Source of the DNA: CAZAMB01 sp964486335
GTDB taxonomy: Bacteria; Planctomycetota; Phycisphaerae; UBA1845
Length of the DNA stretch: 64,000 bases
Assembly (NCBI GenBank): GCA_964486335.1
Contig: CAZAMB010000017.1
Coordinates: forward strand, 1 to 64,000
Direction of reading: 5' to 3'
How positions within the stretch are numbered: the stretch's first letter is position 1; each line of letters opens with the position of its first letter. A model generated the notes under the pieces. That model searched no databases, had not been told where the DNA came from, and was given only the letters and a program-made list of their open reading frames with translations. This document shows positions 28,011 to 36,377 of the stretch, one piece after another. The translations under genes and the position numbers were made by a program.

Positions 28011-29894
28011 TCAAATCGACATCGACGCGACCTGCGGCCTAGCCACTCCGATCTGCGCGAACACGTCGTCGTACTGACGAGCGAGGTAGTCCTGATCCGG
28101 ACCCCCGTGCAAATGCGTCCACGGAAACACTTCCGTCGAAGGCCGCTCGCGGTGCGCGTAGAAGGCCGGATCGACACCCGTCGCCGCAAACGCCTCATTC
28201 CACAACGGCGCTTTGAAGCACTCATCCCAACCGTCGAAACGCGCCCCCGCGCGATAGGCATGTTCGATCGAATCGGCCAGTCGCCGATCGCCGCGTGCAA
28301 AAACGCCTTCGAGAATCGACCGCTCCACGTTGTGCGTCTTCAGCTTGATCGGCCCCTTGTTCTTCGCCTTATTGCCCCATGGCCTCGTCGTCTTGTTGCC
28401 TTGTTGCCTTGCTGCCTTGTTGCCTCCGTCATACAACAACCCCGCCATCCGTCGCCGCGCATCGTGAAAGTATTCCGCTCGCGGCTGGGCCGCCCATTGA
28501 AACGGCGTATAGGGCTTGGGCACCAGCCACCCCACCGAAGCGTTGACTTGCGCCGGTGCCTTGCCCATTTCGCGCCGGGCCTCGCTCACCTTGCGGGCCA
28601 GATGCACGATGCCGTCGATGTCGTCAGGCCGCTCGCCGGGAAACCCGCACATGAAATAGAGCTTGATCCCCCGCCATCCGGCGCTGTACGCCTGCTTCAC
28701 CCCGTCGATCAGGTTCCCGTCGGTCACGTGCTTGCGAATCGCCGCGCGCATGTCGTCGTTGGCGGCTTCGACCGCCATGGTCAGCCCGCTCTTGCGCACC
28801 GAGTTCACCATCCACGGGATGTTCTGGAGCATCTTGTCCACGCGCAGCGACGGAACCGAGATATTGACCTTGCGCGGATTGAACCGCTCGTTCACCCGCT
28901 CGGCCAGTTCCCGAAGGTCGGGATAGTCGGCCGTCGAAAGCGAAAGCAGACCGATCTCCTCCTGCCCGGTGGCCCAATACATCTGCTCGGCCATGTCCAG
29001 AATCTTGTCCACGCTGCGCATGCGCAGCGGTCGCTTGGTGTATCCGGCGTGGCAAAATCGGCAACGCTGCGGACAACCGCGCATGATCTCGATGGCGAAT
29101 CGGTCGTGAACGACTTCGACGTAGGGCACGAGCGGTCGAAGTGGAAACGGTGCTTCGTCGAAGTTCATCGTCTGGCAGCGCTCGATGGTCCGCGGAATGA
29201 GCGGATCGGTCGGCGTCACCGAGCGGACCGTTCCGTCGGCGTTGTAGCGCACATCGTACAGCGACGGAGCGTAGATCCACGGAAACCGCCGCGCCATGTG
29301 CAGGATCATGTCACGCCGTGGCACTCCGCCGGCCTTCAGCTCCTTGTAGAATTCCAAAATCGCGCTCATCGAGGCCTCGCCGTCACCGAGGACAACGAGA
29401 TCAACGAAGTCTGCCACCGGTTCCGGGTTGTCGGCCTGCGGTCCGCCGGCAATCACCAGCGGATGCGAATCGTCGCGCTGCGCCGCCCTCAGCGGAATCC
29501 CCGCGAGGTCGAGAATCTGAAGCACCGAGGTGAACGCCATCTCGTATTGAAGCGAAATCGCCAGAATGTCGGCCGAAGAAACCGGCTGCCGCGTGTCCCA
29601 GGTGAACAGCGGAATGTCGCGTTCGCGCATTCGCGCTTCAGCGTCCAGCCACGGACAATACACGCGTTCGGCACAACAACCCGGAGTGTGATTCACCAGC
29701 CAATAAATGATCTGACAACCGAGATGGCTCATCCCGATGGTGTAGGCATCGGGGAAGGCGATCGCGACGCGGACGTCGGCTTTTTGCCAATCACCGTCGC
29801 GCACCAGTTGATTGATTTCGCGTCCGATGTACTGACCCGGCTGTTTGACGAACGGAAGGAGATCCGTCCCAACGATTTCCGCCAAAGTGACCAT
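28011..29894 (-). CDS. B12-binding-domain radical SAM protein, TIGR03960 type
   Basis: The 627-residue protein starts at ATG 29894. The N-terminal half has the B12-binding-like region (VAIAFPDAYTIGMSHLGCQI). The radical SAM core has MRGCPQRCRFCHAG with the CxxxCxxC cluster site. The text matches the TIGR03960 family, whose members often occur with a DUF2344 partner and whose substrate is not established. Oddly, residues about 485-505 form a low-complexity linker (GNKAARQQGNKTTRPWGNK) encoded by four consecutive 8-bp units (28393-28424). Loss or gain of one unit would shift the reading frame. A reading frame on the opposite strand through this gene is a codon-bias shadow. Confidence 0.88.
   Translation of the reverse strand: MVTLAEIVGTDLLPFVKQPGQYIGREINQLVRDGDWQKADVRVAIAFPDAYTIGMSHLGCQIIYWLVNHTPGCCAERVYCPWLDAEARMRERDIPLFTWDTRQPVSSADILAISLQYEMAFTSVLQILDLAGIPLRAAQRDDSHPLVIAGGPQADNPEPVADFVDLVVLGDGEASMSAILEFYKELKAGGVPRRDMILHMARRFPWIYAPSLYDVRYNADGTVRSVTPTDPLIPRTIERCQTMNFDEAPFPLRPLVPYVEVVHDRFAIEIMRGCPQRCRFCHAGYTKRPLRMRSVDKILDMAEQMYWATGQEEIGLLSLSTADYPDLRELAERVNERFNPRKVNISVPSLRVDKMLQNIPWMVNSVRKSGLTMAVEAANDDMRAAIRKHVTDGNLIDGVKQAYSAGWRGIKLYFMCGFPGERPDDIDGIVHLARKVSEARREMGKAPAQVNASVGWLVPKPYTPFQWAAQPRAEYFHDARRRMAGLLYDGGNKAARQQGNKTTRPWGNKAKNKGPIKLKTHNVERSILEGVFARGDRRLADSIEHAYRAGARFDGWDECFKAPLWNEAFAATGVDPAFYAHRERPSTEVFPWTHLHGGPDQDYLARQYDDVFAQIGVARPQVASMSI
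28393..28424 (-). repeat. Four tandem 8-bp units inside the radical SAM gene
   Basis: On the coding strand the units read GGCAACAA, GGCAGCAA, GGCAACAA, GGCAACAA. Eight is not a multiple of three, so unit-number change would frameshift the last ~125 codons. The repeat lies in a variable linker. Confidence 0.8.
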
Positions 29895-29908
29895 AAGACA
29901 CTTCCGCT

Positions 29909-29931
29909 TTATCTAATTGTCGTTTAGATAA
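29909..29931. promoter_or_regulatory. AT-rich dyad upstream of the radical SAM gene
   Basis: TTATCTAA and TTAGATAA form a perfect 8-bp inverted repeat with a 7-base spacer, 15-37 bases upstream of the ATG at 29894. It stands out in GC-rich surroundings and has the form of an operator. No regulator can be assigned. Confidence 0.4.
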
Positions 29932-30144
29932 CCAAATCCGCCCGATGGCAGTCAGTTTACCGTCAGAATCACGTGCCGAATAGGGCGCTTCGTCTGCAAC
30001 TTGCGAAATCTGGGAGGAATCGAGCGAAACAGCCATCTGTCCCCCGCGAGGCAAAAAGCAACGGAAAAACTGAAAAAATATTCCCCAGGACCTGTAAAAA
30101 AACGTTGCAAAGCGTCAGAAAGAGCGTTACACTCGAAGGGCGTT

Positions 30145-31020
30145 ATGGTGGGAACTGCGCAACCAATGCGTCCTCGTCGTCGCCGTGACTCTCGCGGTGG
30201 GCGGAGCGCGTTTACCCTGATCGAGTTGCTTGTTGTCATCTCGATGATCGGGTTCCTCTTCGCGCTTCTCGTTCCGTCGCTCAAACGATCCATGCAGTTG
30301 GCGCGAGCGACGGTTTGTCAGCATCATCTCAAGCAGATCGGCACAGGCCTGTTGATGTACCGTGATGACAACAACGGCTGGCTGCCTGTCAACAAGACCA
30401 TCGAAGTCACAACGGCGTCCGCGCCGGCAGGCGAAAGCGCGTGGTTCGCCAAGCTGTTTCCAACGTACATGCCCGATCCGATGCTGATGCGTTGTCCTTC
30501 GGATCCGTTTGGCTATCGGATGGCGGAATACCAGAGCAACATTGCGTCGCCGGAAGCGGCCGATGCGGTGAGTTATGGATTGAATCAGTTCATCATGACG
30601 GCGGGCGGCGGCTATCTTTCCAATCTGGAGCGGTTCAAGCCGCGCTGGCCGGGTCAAACCATTCTGGCGGCGGATATCGGGCCGGATGATCTGCGGTTTG
30701 AATCTCGCGTTCGCAGTGACGAACATGGCCCGTCGCGCAACGGCAGTCTGATGATGTGGGGTAGCGGATGGGATCCCTTCACAGGCGCATCCGCGAAGAC
30801 GTGGCTGACCACGCGACATGGACATGGCATTCACATGCTTACTGTGGACGGTGGTGTTCACGACGTTCGGTCTGAGTCCGTTCTTCGTGCTCCGGTCAAG
30901 CGCAAATATGCGAACTGTTCGGCGGGCGGGTGCCCACTGTGCAATGAGTTAAAGACCTTCCACTACTCCTTCGCCGACGATCGCCTCTTCTGGTGGACCG
31001 GATCGATTCCGACCGAGTAA
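30145..31020 (+). CDS. Type II pseudopilin-like protein with N-terminal methylation motif
   Basis: The protein of about 291 residues starts at ATG 30145 (an ATG at 30166 is also possible). It has a basic leader then SAFTLIELLVVISMIGFLFA, the prepilin peptidase site and hydrophobic helix of type IV pilin/pseudopilin proteins. The body has an LKQIGTGLLMYRDDNNGWLP segment and HGIHMLTVDGGVHDV, the type seen in the very large family of planctomycete pseudopilin-like proteins. A Cys-rich NCSAGGCPLCNELK near the C-terminus is less usual. The following gene overlaps it by one base (TAATG). Confidence 0.87.
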   Translation: MVGTAQPMRPRRRRDSRGGRSAFTLIELLVVISMIGFLFALLVPSLKRSMQLARATVCQHHLKQIGTGLLMYRDDNNGWLPVNKTIEVTTASAPAGESAWFAKLFPTYMPDPMLMRCPSDPFGYRMAEYQSNIASPEAADAVSYGLNQFIMTAGGGYLSNLERFKPRWPGQTILAADIGPDDLRFESRVRSDEHGPSRNGSLMMWGSGWDPFTGASAKTWLTTRHGHGIHMLTVDGGVHDVRSESVLRAPVKRKYANCSAGGCPLCNELKTFHYSFADDRLFWWTGSIPTE

Positions 31021-31541
31021 TGAGTTCCCTGAAAACCAAGGGTTTCCCGACATCGGCGCCACCGCGACGCACGGTCCGTATCGTGAAGCGTAGACTTCCG
31101 ACGCGCGCGGCGGCATTGAGCTTGGCGGCGGTGGCGGCGACGGCGGTGTTCGCGCTGGCGTCGTGGGGATGGTGGCGAAGCGATCGCGTTGAACCCGTTC
31201 CCGCGCCCAACTTATTGGAAACCGAGATCGACTGGCGCTGCGCCGGCGGGCACGAATTCGCCAGTCCCGGCCAGCCCGGATCACGACCTTGCCCGATTTG
31301 CGCCGAAACGTCCTTTCCCACCGCGATGTACCAATGTGACAAGCACGGTTCGTACGCGGTTCTGGTTGAATTCGAGGTTCGTCCCGACGGCAGCACGCCG
31401 GTCACCAAGTACCGAGTTCAGGGAGGCCTGTGGGCGACGGCGGACAGCGGGCCGCGATGCCCGCGATGCGGAGCGGCGCTCACTCGGAGCGAAGACCCAC
31501 TCGCGGGAACGCCTAAGAGCCGACGTCGATCGGGAGGATGA
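31020..31541 (+). CDS. Single-TM protein with zinc-ribbon-like cysteines
   Basis: The 173-residue protein starts at ATG 31020, overlapping the preceding pilin-like gene's stop by one base, so the two are probably translated together. It has a basic N-terminus, one membrane helix (ALSLAAVAATAVFALASWGW at about 33-52), then an extracytoplasmic part with DWRCAGGHEF, RPCPICAE, MYQCDKHG and GPRCPRCGAAL. The paired CxxC groups suggest one or two structural zinc ribbons. No family is recognised. It may assist or interact with the pseudopilin-like protein. Confidence 0.75.
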   Translation: MSSLKTKGFPTSAPPRRTVRIVKRRLPTRAAALSLAAVAATAVFALASWGWWRSDRVEPVPAPNLLETEIDWRCAGGHEFASPGQPGSRPCPICAETSFPTAMYQCDKHGSYAVLVEFEVRPDGSTPVTKYRVQGGLWATADSGPRCPRCGAALTRSEDPLAGTPKSRRRSGG

Positions 31542-31552
31542 CTCCATCCGCG

Positions 31553-32284
31553 TCACGCAAAGTGCGCGGCGCTGTACATCGCCTCAGCGGCGCAGGCCGC
31601 AACAGCGGCGGTTTCGGCGCGAAGCGTCGTTTGCGCCAACCGAACGGTAACGATGCCGCAGCGCGACGCCAGGGATCGTTCGCTGTCGGTCCACCCGCCT
31701 TCCGGACCGATGAACACGATAATGGGGCGACCGGAGGGAACGCGGCTTAGCAATGAGGCGAACGGCGCGGCGGCGTCCGCGAAGTCGGCGATCGCGGCGA
31801 TCTCGAATTGCGCGGCGCGCGACGCAGCGTCCGCGAAGGTTCGGGGTTGGGAAACGCTCGGTACCCAGGCGCGGCCGGATTGTTTGGCGGCTTCGACGGC
31901 ACGGCGCGACCATTTCTCCACGGCGGCCAACCCCGGGCGGGTGACGCTGTGTTCGGCAAGGATCGGCCAGATCGCGGCCACGCCCAGCTCGGTGCATTTC
32001 TCGACCATGTAGCCTTGTCGATGTGTTTTGGCCATGGCCACGGCGAGGGTCAGGTGATGAGCGGCGTCAAACGGCTTCTGTTCAAGGTGTTCAACGCGGG
32101 AGATGAGCGATCGCCGCTCCACGCTTTCGACGATTCCGCGACCTTCGCGTCCCGCGCCGTCGAACAAGACGACGTCGTCGCCGGCTCGAAGCCGCCGCGC
32201 AGCGACGGCGTGACGAAACTCCTCTTCGGAGAGTCGATTCGAGCCCGGCTGGAGTTCGGGATGGTAGAGTCGGGGAAGCGACAT
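31553..32284 (-). CDS. rsmE: 16S rRNA (uracil1498-N3)-methyltransferase
   Basis: RsmE methylates U1498 in the decoding region of 16S rRNA. The 243-residue protein has the N-terminal PUA-like region (MSLPRLYHPELQPGSNRLSE) and the SPOUT domain with EKCTELGVAAIWP, then VFIGPEGGWTDSER and LRAETA, the deep-knot SAM-binding segments. The length is normal and the start is ATG 32284. Its 3' end converges with the zinc-ribbon gene 11 bases away. Confidence 0.93.
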   Translation of the reverse strand: MSLPRLYHPELQPGSNRLSEEEFRHAVAARRLRAGDDVVLFDGAGREGRGIVESVERRSLISRVEHLEQKPFDAAHHLTLAVAMAKTHRQGYMVEKCTELGVAAIWPILAEHSVTRPGLAAVEKWSRRAVEAAKQSGRAWVPSVSQPRTFADAASRAAQFEIAAIADFADAAAPFASLLSRVPSGRPIIVFIGPEGGWTDSERSLASRCGIVTVRLAQTTLRAETAAVAACAAEAMYSAAHFA

Positions 32285-32560
32285 CGTCGGGAATTATCGA
32301 CGAGGTCGAACGCGAGGCAACGGGTCTGTTCAGGTCGGCGGTCCACACAGCCGATAACCCATGAGATTGCATCCGCGCGGTTTCGCGGCCGGCGCAACAG
32401 GCGGGCGGCGTCGTGGTCCGTCACGCTTCGATGATCGGGTGAGAAGAAACCGCTCCCTCACCCATGACGCTTCGCGTCAAGGGCAGGCTCTCGCGGTTCT
32501 GTTCAGGCCACGACCATGCGAAGTTTCAAGAATGATGCACTAGAGTATGTAACCATCAAT

Positions 32561-32624
32561 TGTAGCGTCGGGGCTTGTCCCCAACGAATCGAGGATTGCG
32601 TCACCCACAAGGGGTGACGCTACA
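32561..32624 (+). repeat. 64-bp double-hairpin repeat element, copy 3
   Basis: It is nearly identical to the copy at 24159-24222 and in the same orientation, including the extended flanks (AGAGTATGTAACCATCAA on the left and TTTGATCGTTATGAGC on the right). It fills part of the 430-base gap between rsmE and the next gene, in which no coding region is supported. Confidence 0.87.
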
Positions 32625-32714
32625 TTTGATCGTTATGAGCGTTAGCTCTCCAACTGCCACATACAGGCTTGTCGTCGTCCTGGGGAAGCACGAGGCTCTG
32701 AAAGCGAATCAACC

Positions 32715-33596
32715 ATGTCCGATGACTTGAAACCACAACCTCCATCCGAATCGGGTGATCCGGGCGGATTGGGCCCAGCGACCGAGAAGGACGTGGACGC
32801 GAAGCTGGCGGAGGCGGCCCGACTGGCCGGGGAGATTGGAGGACAAGTCGGAGTTTCCGAAGCATCGACCGTCGAAGCGCTATCGACCAACCCAATGCAA
32901 TCCATCGAAAAGGGTCTGGATGAAGAGCTGAAGGACCTCGAGCACCTGATTCAAAAGACGAAGTCCGAAGTAGGTGGCGATTCGGCCGTTGGCGCTGAGG
33001 CGCCCGCGAAACCGGCGGTGCCATCCGTACCCGATTTCATGGCTGAGTTCATGTCGCCGGAACCATTACCGGCGTCTCCCGACGCGTCCGCCGGCGGCGC
33101 GAAAATCGTGCATTCTGCCGGCGAGTCGATCGAAGATGGAACCGAAGAAGCCGGCGACGGTGCGACGGCAAAGTCCAGCGTTCCCGCTCAGACCGTCGCT
33201 GAAAGTGCGGGCGGCCCGCCCGCGAGCAAGGCATCGGCCGCCCCGGCGATCGCTTCGTCCAAGGTGCAATCGCCCAAGCCGGGGGTGGTTGGATCGGGAA
33301 CACTCTCGATATCCCCGAGTGCTACCCCGGGAGGAAAACAGGCTGTCGGAAAGTATTCGCTGGATGTCAAAGCGGTGCAAGCGAGCGGGGAGGAACGGAG
33401 TGAGAAGCAAGCGGAACAATCGGCCAACGGCGTTCAGACGGTGCTGATCCGGCTGTGCGAGACCGGCGTGAACCTTCTCGAACGAGTCGATCGGCCGTTC
33501 GCAAAGCTGGGCTCCCGTGTTCGCGACGTCATCGGATTGGTGGCGTTGGCGACGGCGGCCGTTTCGGCGATTGTGCTGGCGATATCGTTTCTGTAG
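32715..33596 (+). CDS. Low-complexity tail-anchored membrane protein, unknown function
   Basis: The 293-residue protein is Ala/Pro/Ser/Glu-rich and apparently disordered over most of its length. A predicted helix lies at about 25-85 (DVDAKLAEAARLAGEIGGQV, KGLDEELKDLEHLIQ), a second helical part at about 235-270, and one C-terminal hydrophobic segment (VIGLVALATAAVSAIVLAISFL) ends at the terminus. That places the bulk in the cytoplasm with a tail anchor. No family is recognised. It is 12 bases upstream of yidD and may be co-transcribed. Confidence 0.72.
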   Translation: MSDDLKPQPPSESGDPGGLGPATEKDVDAKLAEAARLAGEIGGQVGVSEASTVEALSTNPMQSIEKGLDEELKDLEHLIQKTKSEVGGDSAVGAEAPAKPAVPSVPDFMAEFMSPEPLPASPDASAGGAKIVHSAGESIEDGTEEAGDGATAKSSVPAQTVAESAGGPPASKASAAPAIASSKVQSPKPGVVGSGTLSISPSATPGGKQAVGKYSLDVKAVQASGEERSEKQAEQSANGVQTVLIRLCETGVNLLERVDRPFAKLGSRVRDVIGLVALATAAVSAIVLAISFL

Positions 33597-33608
33597 CATT
33601 TCCCTTTG

Positions 33609-33956
33609 ATGTCCGGCCAGCATTTGCACACAATCGACTCGGTAGACGACACGTTTGTTTGCCCGCACCGCAGAATCAAGACGCACGCGCTTGGCCGCCG
33701 GGCGGCTGATGGACTGGTTGCCATCATCATTGGTTTGATTCGATGCTATCAGGCGGCGATTCGTCCGCATTTGATAGGGACGTGCAAGTTCTGTCCGACG
33801 TGCAGCGAATACGCGATCGGTGCGTTGCGCGGGCATGGGTTGCTTCGCGGCGTGTTGTTGTCGTGCCGACGGCTGATTCGATGTCATCCGTTTTCGCGCG
33901 GGGGCATTGACCCGGTGCCCCCAGCGCGGACGTCGAGCGATGAGCGATTGCGGTGA
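33609..33956 (+). CDS. yidD: Membrane protein insertion efficiency factor YidD
   Basis: The central part IRCYQAAIRPHLIGTCKFCP, then TCSEYAIGALRGHGLLRG and RCHPFSRGGIDPVP is diagnostic of YidD, a small amphipathic membrane-associated protein that assists YidC in membrane protein insertion. At 115 residues it has an N-terminal extension of about 35 residues beyond the usual 70-85. Normally it sits with rnpA and yidC; here it is separated from them and follows a tail-anchored protein gene. ATG 33609 is used. Confidence 0.92.
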   Translation: MSGQHLHTIDSVDDTFVCPHRRIKTHALGRRAADGLVAIIIGLIRCYQAAIRPHLIGTCKFCPTCSEYAIGALRGHGLLRGVLLSCRRLIRCHPFSRGGIDPVPPARTSSDERLR

Positions 33957-34023
33957 CGACGATGGGGGGCACGTCCGGGAAGCGAGAATTCGGTTTGGTC
34001 GTGGCGGATGGATGGTCGCGGCG

Positions 34024-34265
34024 TTCGGGAATCCGCGCGAGCTAGAGCTCGCGGCTCGCTACGATTGGCATGCAATTGCTGGGGAGCGCTTCCGGTGCCA
34101 ATGTGGTTGATAAACGTTTGACTCTTCGGGAATCCGCGCGAGCTAGAGCTTGCGGCTCGCTACGATTGGCATGCAATTGCTGGGGAGCGCTTCCGATGCC
34201 AACGTGGTTGTTGAACGTTTGACTTTTCGGGAATCCGCGCGAGCTAAAGCTCGCGGCTCGCTACG
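34024..34265 (+). repeat. Three tandem 101-bp repeats, each with a covarying hairpin
   Basis: Units start at TTCGGGAATCCGCGCGAGCT at 34024, 34125 and 34226; the period is exactly 101 and the third unit is truncated. Each contains the hairpin GCGAGCT-aga/aaa-AGCTCGC. The spacer contains GATTGGCATGCAATTGCTGG. This accounts for most of the 33957-34282 gap. Confidence 0.9.
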
Positions 34266-34282
34266 GCTGGATTGAATGTGTG

Positions 34283-35389
34283 TTACGGCGCGGCGTTCAC
34301 GTCGAGAAGCGTTTGGTCGGGGTCGCGGGTCCTGGGCGTGTATTGGGCGATGAGGTTGCGGATTCGGGGCTGATCGGGGTTCAGCTCGAGTGATCGGTGC
34401 CAGTGCTCCATGGCGCGATCGCGGCGGTCGACGCGCGTTTCGTCTTCCAGATAGTAGATCATATTGATTGATCCGAGCCCGGCGTGGGCGCGCGGAAGAC
34501 GCGCATCGCAGGTCAGCGCCTGCTGGTAGGCCCGCTCGGCGGCGGCGAAGTCGCGCGTTCTGAAAAGGCAAAACCCGAGCGCTTCGTGCGCGGCGGCGAG
34601 ACGGGAGTCCATGCGAATGGCCTCGAGCAACGTCTGCCGGGCGGGTTTATAACGTTCGAGATTCATGTAGGTGTTGGCGAGATTGACGAGCACAAGCGGC
34701 TGGTGGCTGTCACGCTCGAGCGCTTCCTTGTAGGCGGCAATGGCCTCGTAGTATTTCTGCTGGGCATCGAGGGCCACGCCGAGATTGACGAACGCGTGCG
34801 CCTGGGTGTCGTCAATGGCGATGGCCTGTTCGAACTGCCGAACGGCCTGCTCGTAATCGCCGCTCTGCTGGTAGCACACGCCGAGGTTGAGCCGGGCGTC
34901 AGCGTCGCGCGGTCGCAACTCGACGGCATGAAGATAGGCCTGAACGGCCTCGCGAAGCCGGTTCGTAAAGTGGTACATCTGTCCGAGATTGAATGTGTCG
35001 TCGAATGAAAAAGGATCGCGTCTCAAGGCTTCGACGAAACTGCTGATGGCCTGCTCGTATTCTCCCATTCGGCGGTAGATTCGCCCCATGCCGGAATGGG
35101 CGACGGCCAACTGCGGATCGAGCCGCGCGGCTTCCTGAAAGGCCGCAAGCGCGGACTCGAGGTCGCTGGATTCCACGAATTGTTCGGCGCGGCGCATTTC
35201 GCGCCGGGCACCGTGCTGGCGGATGGACTTGCATCCCGTCATCCCGGACAACGTCAACAGGACAATGAACGCCGCCGGCACGCAAGACCGGAGAATCAAT
35301 CGCCTCGATATCCGGACGTCAAAGCGTGCGCGGGTTGATCCGTCACGGCGACCAGACCTCCAGCCGGATTTTGCAGCCCAATCGTTCAT
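34283..35389 (-). CDS. TPR-repeat lipoprotein
   Basis: The protein of about 368 residues (ATG 35389; an upstream TTG at 35404 is also open) has a long basic N-region, then a hydrophobic stretch VPAAFIVLLTLSGMTGC that fits a lipobox (MTGC). Eight or so tetratricopeptide repeats follow, e.g. AVAHSGMGRIYRRMGEYEQA, ADARLNLGVCYQQSGDYEQA, AHAFVNLGVALDAQQKYYEA and VLVNLANTYMNLERYKPA. TPR lipoproteins act as scaffolds, for instance in pilus or outer-membrane assembly (PilF-like). The ligand is unknown. The very long pre-signal region makes the start uncertain. Confidence 0.85.
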   Translation of the reverse strand: MNDWAAKSGWRSGRRDGSTRARFDVRISRRLILRSCVPAAFIVLLTLSGMTGCKSIRQHGARREMRRAEQFVESSDLESALAAFQEAARLDPQLAVAHSGMGRIYRRMGEYEQAISSFVEALRRDPFSFDDTFNLGQMYHFTNRLREAVQAYLHAVELRPRDADARLNLGVCYQQSGDYEQAVRQFEQAIAIDDTQAHAFVNLGVALDAQQKYYEAIAAYKEALERDSHQPLVLVNLANTYMNLERYKPARQTLLEAIRMDSRLAAAHEALGFCLFRTRDFAAAERAYQQALTCDARLPRAHAGLGSINMIYYLEDETRVDRRDRAMEHWHRSLELNPDQPRIRNLIAQYTPRTRDPDQTLLDVNAAP

Positions 35390-35720
35390 TGTTTGCTTCT
35401 TCAACAGGCGCCGTTTCGGGGGTTCGGCGGTCGAAGGAAGAGCGTACCATTGGGCCGGCGAATGCTCAAAGGCTGGTTTGAGGTCGAGATAACACGTTTC
35501 GGTGCAATCGCAGCGGAGGCGCGTCCATACTATTCGGGAATCCGCGCGGACGGCCGGCCAGCCAATTGGTCAAATCGGGGGCTCGCTTGTGCGGAGCTGC
35601 AAGGGCTTTCATGGACCTGAAGGTCGCTGGGCGACGCGCGACAACCATTGCATTTCACATCCAGAATCGGCTATCATTTCGCCATTCTGTGGATGGGGTC
35701 TGTTGGCAGCTGTCATTCCC
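35390..35720. other. Gap between divergent TPR and methyltransferase genes
   Basis: No gene is supported. At about 35533-35590 TTCGGGAATCCGCGCGG begins a diverged member of the hairpin family, with the stem GGCCGGCC and a more distant match to sequence near 7765-7800. Divergent promoters probably lie here. Confidence 0.45.
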
Positions 35721-36377
35721 ATGAGTCGTCGAGCCTGCGGGCGGATCATCGTTGTTCTCTCCCTAATGGCGGCCCTGTTGTTTTTGTCGGCCGGGCGCGC
35801 CGATCTCGTGTTCTTCTGGAGTTTTCTGGGAGTCGAGGCATTCGGCTGGGTGCTGATGCTGGCGAACATGGACCCTCGTCTTTTTGAGGAGCGCATCCGT
35901 CCGGCCAAGAGCGGGGTTGATCGGCGTCTTCGTCGTGTGATGACCGCGCTGTTCGGGCTGGTTCTGGTCATCGTGGGGTTGGACGCGGGTCGCTTCGGCT
36001 GGTCGAGCGTACCGGATCGGCTTCAGTGGGGGGCGATGGGCGGACTGGCGGCGGCGTTTGCGTTGATTGCCTGGGCACAGCGGGTGAACAGTTTCTTTTC
36101 GCCGGTCGTGCGGATTCAGTCGGAACGCGAGCATCGGGTGATTACCGACGGACCTTATCGGTACGTTCGTCATCCCGGCTACCTCGGCATCGCGGCGCTG
36201 ATGGTGTTTTGTCCGATCGCGCTGGGTTCATGGTGGGCGATGATCCCGGGCGTTCTGGCCGTGGGGTTGCTGGTGCGACGGGCCGTGATCGAGGATCGGT
36301 TTCTGCACAAGCACCTTGACGGCTACGACGATTATGCACGGCATGTGCCTTATCGGGTCGTTCCCGGATTGTGGTAG
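35721..36377 (+). CDS. ICMT-like integral membrane methyltransferase
   Basis: The protein of about 218 residues from ATG 35721 has five or so membrane helices and the C-terminal isoprenylcysteine carboxyl methyltransferase/PEMT-like signature: HRVITDGPYRYVRHPGYLGI, then the final HLDGYDDYARHVPYRVVPGLW. Bacterial ICMT-like proteins methylate unknown lipidic or small substrates using SAM. There is no prenylated-protein machinery in the window. In-frame sequence upstream of 35721 looks non-coding. Confidence 0.85.
   Translation: MSRRACGRIIVVLSLMAALLFLSAGRADLVFFWSFLGVEAFGWVLMLANMDPRLFEERIRPAKSGVDRRLRRVMTALFGLVLVIVGLDAGRFGWSSVPDRLQWGAMGGLAAAFALIAWAQRVNSFFSPVVRIQSEREHRVITDGPYRYVRHPGYLGIAALMVFCPIALGSWWAMIPGVLAVGLLVRRAVIEDRFLHKHLDGYDDYARHVPYRVVPGLW

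Noticed and set aside
27960..29927. 655-codon open frame on the plus strand opposite the radical SAM gene
   Set aside because: The product is His/Arg/Val-rich and matches no family. The opposite strand encodes a clear radical SAM protein with its cluster motif, so this frame is a GC-codon shadow.
34064..34080. TGGCATGCAATTGCT in the 101-bp repeat as a sigma-54 promoter
   Set aside because: The spacing between the GG and GC elements is 9 instead of the required 10, and the sequence lies inside a tandem repeat with no gene in the right place.
34024..34265. Tandem repeats considered as a CRISPR array
   Set aside because: Units are 101 bp and near-identical throughout, with no short repeat/unique spacer alternation and no cas genes.
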